Shown here: one piece after another, positions 58,761 through 64,000 of the stretch
Layout of the letters: every line of letters starts with the position of its first letter
Numbering within the stretch: position 1 is the first letter of the stretch
Source: Roseomonas acroporae
Lineage (GTDB): Bacteria; Pseudomonadota; Alphaproteobacteria; Acetobacterales; Acetobacteraceae
Length of the DNA stretch: 64,000 nt
Reading direction: 5' to 3'
Assembly: GCF_023223525.1 (NCBI RefSeq)
Contig: NZ_JALPRX010000076.1
Coordinates: forward strand, 29,421 to 93,420
Notes under the pieces: model-generated
Database searches by the model: none
What the model saw: the letters and a program-made list of their open reading frames with translations, nothing else
Told to the model about the DNA's origin: nothing
Position numbers and translations under genes: made by a program

Positions 58761-60038
58761 ATGGCGACGGACGGCGACGCGGACGGCAGGCCGGGCATGA
58801 CGGCGCCCGGGCATGACGGCACCGGCGCGCCGCCCCCGGCCGGCGTTCCGGTCACCGCCATGGTGGTCGTGGCGCTGGCCGCGCTGGTGGCCGTGGGGCC
58901 GCTCGCCATCGACATGTACCTGCCGGCGATGCCGGACATCGCCGCCGATCTCGGCGCCACGCCCGGCGCGGTGCAGGGCTCGCTGAGCCTGTTCCTGCTC
59001 GGCTTCGCGGCGGGGCAGCTCTTCTGGGGGCCGCTCTCCGACCGCATCGGCCGCCGCCGGCCGGTGGCGGCGGGGATGCTGCTGTTCATCGCGGCCGGCG
59101 CCGCCTGCGCCTTCGCGACGGGCGCGGGCCAGCTTTCCGGCCTGCGCCTGGCGCAATCCCTGGGCGCCGCGGCGGGGCCGGTGCTGGCCCGCGCCATGGT
59201 GCGCGACCTGGCCGAGCGGGAGGCGGCGGCCTCGCTGCTCTCCGCCCTGACCCTGGTGATGAGCATCGCCCCGCTGGCGGCACCGATGATCGGGGCGGAG
59301 GTGCTGGCGCTGGGCGGCTGGCGGCCGATCTTCCTGGTGCTGGCGGTGCTCGGGCTGCTGATCCTGCTTCTGGCATGGCTCGCCGTGCCGGAGACGCTGC
59401 CGGCGGCGCGCCGCCGGCAGGCCCCGGCGCTGTCGATCGGGTACGACTACCTCTCGCTGCTGACCGACCGGCGCTTCCTGATGCCGGCGCTCGCCGCGGC
59501 GGCGCCGCAGAACGGCATGTTCGCCTACATCGTCGCCTCGCCCTTCGTGTTCGTCACGCAGTTCGGCCTGCCGCCCTGGGCCTTCTCGCTGATCTTCGCG
59601 AGCAACGTGGTGGGCATCATCATCGGCACGGCGATGAACCGGCGGCTGCTGCGCGCCCTCGGGCTGGCGCGGCTGCAGCGGCTCGGCGTCGCGCTGCTGC
59701 TGGTGGCGGGCGGGATGCTACTGCTGGCGGCGCTGGGACTCTCGACCGGGCTGCTGCACGGCTGGCAGTGGCTGCCGCTGCCGCTGTTCCTCTACCTCGC
59801 CGCCTTCGGCTTCGTGGTGCCGAACGCGACGGCGGCGGCGCTGACCCGGGCGGGGCGGATGGCCGGCACCGCCTCGGCGGTGCTGGGCTGCCTCGGCTTC
59901 GGCGGCGGCGCGGTGGCGGGCGGGCTGGTGGGCCTGATCGGCGGCGGGCCGGCGCTGGCGATGGCGCTGGTGATGGCGGGGCTCGCCGTGGTCTGCGCGG
60001 TGACGAGCCGCATCGGGCGGGACGCCTTCGCGGCGTGA
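58761..60038 (+). CDS. Bcr/CflA-type MFS drug transporter
   Basis: 425 residues from ATG 58761 (ATG 58797 is an alternative). Twelve predicted TM helices; MFS motif in WGPLSDRIGRRRPVAAGM and the Bcr signature DMYLPAMPDIAADLGATPGAVQGSLSLFLLGFA. Proton-driven efflux of small amphipathic drugs. Divergent in context from no known regulator. Inner membrane. Confidence 0.94.
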   Translation: MATDGDADGRPGMTAPGHDGTGAPPPAGVPVTAMVVVALAALVAVGPLAIDMYLPAMPDIAADLGATPGAVQGSLSLFLLGFAAGQLFWGPLSDRIGRRRPVAAGMLLFIAAGAACAFATGAGQLSGLRLAQSLGAAAGPVLARAMVRDLAEREAAASLLSALTLVMSIAPLAAPMIGAEVLALGGWRPIFLVLAVLGLLILLLAWLAVPETLPAARRRQAPALSIGYDYLSLLTDRRFLMPALAAAAPQNGMFAYIVASPFVFVTQFGLPPWAFSLIFASNVVGIIIGTAMNRRLLRALGLARLQRLGVALLLVAGGMLLLAALGLSTGLLHGWQWLPLPLFLYLAAFGFVVPNATAAALTRAGRMAGTASAVLGCLGFGGGAVAGGLVGLIGGGPALAMALVMAGLAVVCAVTSRIGRDAFAA

Positions 60039-60151
60039 GGCGCGGCGGCCGTCGCGCCGCGGCGCGACGGCCAGACGAAAGCCTGCCGTTCTATCGGCAT
60101 TGTCCGCCCTTCGCGCGCCAGTGCCGCCCGGGGGAACGGAGTAGCAGGCTC

Positions 60152-61870
60152 ATGCGTCACGCCCGTGCCCCAGACTCGCCGGTCCCGCCCATGGGGCCAT
60201 CGCAGGCGCTCCCCTCGGCGCTGCGGCGCCGGCTGGAGGAGGCCTTCCGCCGGCCGCTCGGCGCCGTGCGGGTCCGGACGGATGCCGCCGCGTCGCGCCT
60301 GGCGCGCGCGCTCGGGGCACGTGCCTGCGTCGTCGGCCGCACCATCCTGTTCGCCGAGCCGCGCGACCTGCTCTCCCGGACGCCGGATCTCGGCCTGGTG
60401 GCGCACGAGGTGGCGCACCTGCTGCAGCCGCGACGGCGGCCTGCCCCAGGGGCGGGGGCGGTGCCGGGAGCGGGGCCGGACTGGCTGGAGGCGCCCGACG
60501 GCGACGCCGAGCGGGAAGCCGAGGCGGCGGCGCGGCAGGTGCTGCTGGGCCGGCGCGTCGCGGCGTTGCGGCAGCCGCGCGCCGCCATCGCCCGCACCAC
60601 CGCCAGCGACGCCCTCAAGCCGCTGATCGGCCACGGCATCCACATGAGCGCCGCCGAGACGCGCAAGGCGGCGTCGATCCTGGCGGCCGATCCGACCTTC
60701 TCCGCCACCATCGCCGAGCTGGAGGCGGCCGGGAAGCTCGGCGCCCTGCTCAACACCGGCAGCGACTTCGAGGCGCTGGTGACGCTGGTCGAGACCCTGG
60801 GCGGCCGCTCCGACGCCGCCGCCGCCCTGCTGATCAAGCGGCGGATGATGTTCTCCATCGGCGGCGACGTGCCGGGCGGCAGCATGCACGACCTGATCTA
60901 CGGCGGCGACTTCCGCTACCTGTACGACATCTGCTTCGAGCTGCAGTCGAGCCTGCGCACCCTCGCCCTGGCGATCGTGGCGGCGCCGTTCAACCCGGCC
61001 GGCTTCGCCTCGCTGGTCGGCGGCGACAATGCCGGCGCCTTCACCGGCAGCGGCGCCACCGGCATCAACCCGACCAAGCGGGAGGTGTCGACCTGGGACG
61101 GGCTGGTGATGTTCAACGAGAAGAAGAACCCCTTCTCCTTCAACAAGAGCACCTCGATCCAGTACAGCAACCCGGTCTCCGAGGGCCCCACCTACAACGG
61201 CGACCTGTTCGCCTACCTGAAGGCCACCGGCACGGTGGACCGCGAGAAGCAGGCCGAGCTGCTGGTGCGCCGGCCGATCTCCAGCATCGTCGCCGACAGC
61301 TACGCCAGGCTGCCCAGCCGGGCGGACGTGATGCGCGCCGCGGCGCGCGCCCACAACCTGCACCCCGGCATCATCGCCGCCATCATCCTGGCCGAGCAGC
61401 GCGACCAGTCGGCGAACGAGGACGCCAAGGACCTGGAGGCGGCCACCTCCGTGACGCAGACGGAGACCTCGATCGGCCTCGGGCAGATCGTGCCGATGAC
61501 GGCGCGGCGCAACGACCTGTTCGCCGACCTGCTGCCGAGCGGGCTGCGCAAGTCGCTCACCCACACCAAGACCGCCTACCTGCTCGCCTCCGACGAGTTC
61601 AACATCTTCGCCTGCGCCCGCTACATCCGCATCGTGGCGGACATGGGCAAGCTGATGGACCCGGCGCGGCTGCCGAAAACGCTCGCCGCCTTCCCCGGCC
61701 TCGACCTGCCGCGCTACGCGCTCGTCTCCGACCAGTGGCCGGGCGACAATGTCGGGGCGCTGGGCATGTACTACACCTCCCGCCCCTGGACCGACGACGT
61801 GCGCTCGCAGGGCTGGGGCAAGTTCGTGCAGGCGGCCTACCAGGACGTCCGGCGCGGCGCCGGCTTCTGA
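60152..61870 (+). CDS. DUF4157 protein with HEVAH motif and lysozyme-like C-terminus
   Basis: 572 residues from ATG 60152 with GGAG upstream. N-terminus: LPSALRRRLEEAFRRPLGAVRVRTDAAASRLARALGA, then LGLVAHEVAHLLQPRR, where His85-Glu86-x-x-His89 (HEVAH) is a zincin motif. This is the DUF4157 domain, typical of extracellular contractile injection (eCIS) loci and some polymorphic toxins. Residues 390-470 look like a lysozyme/transglycosylase fold: PGIIAAIILAEQRD (Glu415) and ETSIGLGQIVPMTA. The middle is uncharacterised. No eCIS structural gene or signal peptide is present. Function inferred from the two domains. Confidence 0.82.
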   Translation: MRHARAPDSPVPPMGPSQALPSALRRRLEEAFRRPLGAVRVRTDAAASRLARALGARACVVGRTILFAEPRDLLSRTPDLGLVAHEVAHLLQPRRRPAPGAGAVPGAGPDWLEAPDGDAEREAEAAARQVLLGRRVAALRQPRAAIARTTASDALKPLIGHGIHMSAAETRKAASILAADPTFSATIAELEAAGKLGALLNTGSDFEALVTLVETLGGRSDAAAALLIKRRMMFSIGGDVPGGSMHDLIYGGDFRYLYDICFELQSSLRTLALAIVAAPFNPAGFASLVGGDNAGAFTGSGATGINPTKREVSTWDGLVMFNEKKNPFSFNKSTSIQYSNPVSEGPTYNGDLFAYLKATGTVDREKQAELLVRRPISSIVADSYARLPSRADVMRAAARAHNLHPGIIAAIILAEQRDQSANEDAKDLEAATSVTQTETSIGLGQIVPMTARRNDLFADLLPSGLRKSLTHTKTAYLLASDEFNIFACARYIRIVADMGKLMDPARLPKTLAAFPGLDLPRYALVSDQWPGDNVGALGMYYTSRPWTDDVRSQGWGKFVQAAYQDVRRGAGF

Positions 61871-61995
61871 CGGCGCGACCCTCCCCCCTGCTTCTCCCCT
61901 GGCCCCCTTCCCTGGGGCGCGGCACCCGGCGGCGCGGCATCTCGTGGCCGCCGCGATCCGCCTGTAGGCTGCGCGCCGGCAAGGGAGGCGTATCC

Positions 61996-62691
61996 ATGGC
62001 GCGCATGCTCTACGATCTGGCCGGCGCGGAGCCGGAACGGCGGTTCAGCCCGTACTGCTGGCGCATCCGGCTGGCGCTGGCGCACAAGGGCCTCGACGTC
62101 GAGACCGTGCCCTGGCGCTTCGCCGAGAAGGCGGCCATCGCCTTCTCCGGCCAGGGCCTCGTGCCGGTGCTGGTGGACGGCGAGACGGTGGTCAGCGATT
62201 CCTGGCGCATCGCCACCTACCTGGAGGAGGCCTATCCCGACCGGCCCTCGCTGTTCGGCGGCCCGGCCGGCATGGCGCTGACCCGCTTCGTCGCCAACTG
62301 GGCCGATGCGGTGGTCAACGCCGGGCTGGCGAGGCTGATCGTCTCCGACATCCCCGCGCATCTCGACCCGGGCGACCTCGACTACTTCGTCTCCAGCCGC
62401 GAGAAGCGCTTCGGCATGAAGCTCGACGCGGTGACGGCCGGGCGCGAGGAGCGGGTGGCCGAATTCCGGCAGGCGCTGCACCCGCTGCGCATGACGCTGC
62501 GCACCCAGCCCTATATCGGCGGCGAGGCGCCGGATTACGCCGACTACGCCGTGTTCGGCGGCTTCCAGTGGGCACGCTGCGTCAGCCGCTTCCCGGTGCT
62601 GGAGGCCGACGACCCGGTCGCCGCCTGGCGCGGCCGGCTGCTCGACGCGTTCGGCGGGCTGGCGCGGCGCGCCCCCGGCTACGACGGCTGA
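61996..62691 (+). CDS. Glutathione S-transferase, beta-etherase-like
   Basis: 231 residues from ATG 61996 with AAGGGAGG upstream. Thioredoxin-like N-domain: SPYCWRIRLALAHKGLDVETVPW, cis-Pro in GLVPVLVDG, SDSWRIATYLEE; all-helical C-domain. The SPYCWRIRLAL start is like LigE/LigF-type etherases and related GSTs; the Cys after SPY could be catalytic. Cytosolic, substrate unknown. Gene for a racemase-family protein follows at 12 bp. Confidence 0.9.
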   Translation: MARMLYDLAGAEPERRFSPYCWRIRLALAHKGLDVETVPWRFAEKAAIAFSGQGLVPVLVDGETVVSDSWRIATYLEEAYPDRPSLFGGPAGMALTRFVANWADAVVNAGLARLIVSDIPAHLDPGDLDYFVSSREKRFGMKLDAVTAGREERVAEFRQALHPLRMTLRTQPYIGGEAPDYADYAVFGGFQWARCVSRFPVLEADDPVAAWRGRLLDAFGGLARRAPGYDG

Positions 62692-62702
62692 GCGCACCGC
62701 CC

Positions 62703-63446
62703 GTGCGGGTGCTGCTGCTCAACCCCAACACCTCGGAATCGGTGACGGCGCTGCTCGCCGACTCGGCGCGGTCCGTCGCCGCGCCGGGCACCGAGCTGGT
62801 GCCGGTGACCGCGCCGCGCGGCGTGCCCTACATCGCCTCGCGCGCCGAGGCGGTGATCGGCGGCGCCGTGGCGCTGGAGATGCTGGCCGAGCGGCACCAC
62901 GAGGTGGACGCGGCGATCATCGCCGCCTTCGCCGATCCCGGTCTCGGCGGCGCGCGCGAGCTGTTCCCGATCCCGGTGATCGGGCTGGCCGAGGCGGGCA
63001 TGCTGACTGCCTGCATGCTGGGCGGGCGCTTCGCCATCGTCACCTTCACCGCCGCGCTGGAGCCCTGGTACCGCGAATGCGTCGCCTGGCACGGCATGGA
63101 GGCGCGCTGCGCCGGGGTGCGCGCGCTCGACGAGGGCTTCGCCGACATCGCCACGGTGGGCGAGGAGAAGGCGGAGGCGCTGGTGGCGCTGGCCACCCGC
63201 GCCGTGACGGAGGATCGCGCCGACGCGATCGTGCTGGCCGGGGCGCCCCTTTCCGGACTCGCGTCGCGTGTCGCCGACCGCATCCCGGTGCCGGTGGTGG
63301 ATTGCGCGGCGGCGGCGGTGAAGCAGGCCGAGGCGCTGGTGGCGCTGCGGCCGCGCAAGGCGGTGGCGGGGACCTACCGCCGGCCGCCGCCCAAGCCCTC
63401 GGTGGGGCTGCCGGAGGCGCTGGGGCGGTGGATCGCCGGCGGGTGA
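62703..63446 (+). CDS. Asp/Glu/hydantoin racemase family protein lacking both Cys
   Basis: 247 residues from GTG 62703, 11 nt after the GST stop. Fold signatures: VRVLLLNPNTSESVTALLAD, AAIIAAFADPGLGGARELFPIPVIGLAEAG, and DAIVLAGAPLSGLASRV. The two catalytic Cys of hydantoin/aspartate racemases (in ACFGDPGL and LGCAGMAGL) are Ala and Gly here, so classical two-base Cys racemisation is not possible. The rest is intact, so a different activity such as a decarboxylase-like or binding role is likely. Probably co-transcribed with the GST. Confidence 0.9.
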   Translation: MRVLLLNPNTSESVTALLADSARSVAAPGTELVPVTAPRGVPYIASRAEAVIGGAVALEMLAERHHEVDAAIIAAFADPGLGGARELFPIPVIGLAEAGMLTACMLGGRFAIVTFTAALEPWYRECVAWHGMEARCAGVRALDEGFADIATVGEEKAEALVALATRAVTEDRADAIVLAGAPLSGLASRVADRIPVPVVDCAAAAVKQAEALVALRPRKAVAGTYRRPPPKPSVGLPEALGRWIAGG

Positions 63447-63540
63447 CGACGGGCTTCCGGCAGGGCACCGGGGCGGGACGTGCCCGATCGGCCGAACTTC
63501 TCGACTGAACTGCCCGGCGAATGATTCTACCATAGCGTTC

Positions 63541-63753
63541 ATGAACCCGACCGGCACACCCATCGCGCGGCGCGCGCTTCTCCTTCTCCCCCTGCCGGCA
63601 TTCCTGCGCCCGGGGCGGGCCGGGGCGACCCTGCCGGCCCCGCCGTCGCCGCCCGGCGCGACGCCCGCGGGCGGCCGTTGGCGCGGCCTCGGGCAGATCC
63701 GCGTCTATGGCGGCCGCCGCACCGGGCGGCACCGCATGTGGACCTTCCGCTGA
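63541..63753 (+). CDS. Small secreted protein, unknown
   Basis: 70 residues from ATG 63541. Signal-like start TPIARRALLLLPLPAFLRPGRAGATL, then Pro-rich, Gly/Arg-rich ending in RMWTFR. No family known. AT-richer sequence with ATGATTCTACCAT sits just upstream as probable promoter. Only a weak case as a real gene. Confidence 0.4.
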   Translation: MNPTGTPIARRALLLLPLPAFLRPGRAGATLPAPPSPPGATPAGGRWRGLGQIRVYGGRRTGRHRMWTFR

Positions 63754-63780
63754 AGCCCTGCGCCGCCCGCCCCACGGCTA

Positions 63781-63819
63781 GAGCCGTTCCGGCCTGACTG
63801 TATCAGGCCGGAACGGCTC
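63781..63819. terminator. Perfect 17-bp hairpin
   Basis: Arms GAGCCGTTCCGGCCTGA (63781-63797) and its exact complement at 63803-63819, loop CTGTA, followed by a T-rich stretch (TTTTGG-TTTTT). A good rho-independent terminator for the upstream gene and part of a composite with repeat B. Confidence 0.8.
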
Positions 63820-63836
63820 CAACCTTTTGGTTTTTC

Positions 63837-63884
63837 GCATTTTCCGGGTCGCTGGGTGAGTACACCCAGCTTGAAAATGCTCTA
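63837..63884. repeat. Dispersed repeat B, copy 2
   Basis: Outer arms GCATTTTC and GAAAATGC (perfect) around GCTGGGTG-AGTA-CACCCAGC. Inner stem differs from the 43.5-kb copy by a T-A for C-G exchange that keeps pairing. Nothing else is recognisable to the window end. Confidence 0.85.
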
Positions 63885-64000
63885 GGCTTCGGCGGCAGAG
63901 GCGGCGCGAGAGCCTGCCCGCCCGTCCGCGAGCCTCCGGCGGCCTGCCCGGCGCCGCCCCGGCGCGGCGCGCGCCGTCTCGCCTTCCGGCGGCGAAGCGG

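Noticed and set aside
60152..61870. A whole injection system around the DUF4157 gene
   Set aside because: Neighbours are an MFS transporter, a GST and a racemase-family gene; no sheath, tube, baseplate or spike proteins are visible.

Overview
The window is a chromosomal segment of a very GC-rich alphaproteobacterium. Gene content (DprA, TopA, RNase R, S41 protease, PurL, BolA/GrxD, gltD-gltB, a Bug-type solute receptor, PhyH dioxygenase, NDUFA9-like protein) and the many GC-rich dispersed palindromes suggest Acetobacteraceae, most like Roseomonas and relatives. That placement is inference, because no rRNA gene is present. I saw no tRNA, rRNA or CRISPR array. Most genes are housekeeping, with several accessory islets between them.

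Layout. 1-8300: the 3' end of plsY, then dprA, topA, rnr and an S41 protease, closely packed on the + strand. 8302-12544: an accessory patch with a dispersed repeat, a host-attachment-family protein, a lipoprotein, a putative Cys/His hydrolase, a RES/Xre-type toxin-antitoxin pair and a transposase-derived HTH protein. 12646-15540: purL, bolA, grxD. 15727-17632: a subtilase with a small downstream gene whose product looks like a stand-alone I9 propeptide/inhibitor. 17664-24723: PhyH, endonuclease III, a thioesterase, a PepSY/OmpR/histidine-kinase signalling locus, a secreted unknown and a GST. 25062-31226: glutamate synthase (gltD then gltB). 31475-33189: NDUFA9-like protein and MarR. 33454-37600: four translationally coupled genes that look like a complete decaprenylphosphoryl-arabinose-type pathway (UbiA/HAD fusion, GtrA, DprE1-like, DprE2-like).

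37989-42936: 3-hydroxybutyrate dehydrogenase, a methyltransferase, a patatin and an O-antigen ligase/polymerase-like protein. 43555-48689: a five-gene nucleotide-sugar/glycosyltransferase operon that starts with a CDP-glucose synthase. 49669-52784: a receiver protein, a lytic transglycosylase, a DUF3072 protein and a GntR regulator. 53255-58069: sulfite reduction and siroheme genes (SUMT, CysI, Met8-like dehydrogenase) with a Bug receptor among them. 58163-63753: a secreted unknown, a Bcr/CflA transporter, a DUF4157 metalloprotease-like protein with a lysozyme-like C-terminus, a GST, an Asp/Glu-racemase-family protein and a small secreted protein.

Three themes stand out. (i) There are two cell-surface glycan modules: a lipid-linked pentose pathway and a CDP-hexose operon, with a ligase/polymerase between them. 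(ii) There are several candidate conflict or effector proteins: subtilase plus inhibitor-like protein, DUF4157-lysozyme, Cys/His hydrolase, and RES toxin-antitoxin. (iii) Codon-aligned 12- and 15-nt tandem repeats lie in linker segments of at least six genes, and dispersed palindromic elements occur, one of which is translated as the N-terminus of RNase R.
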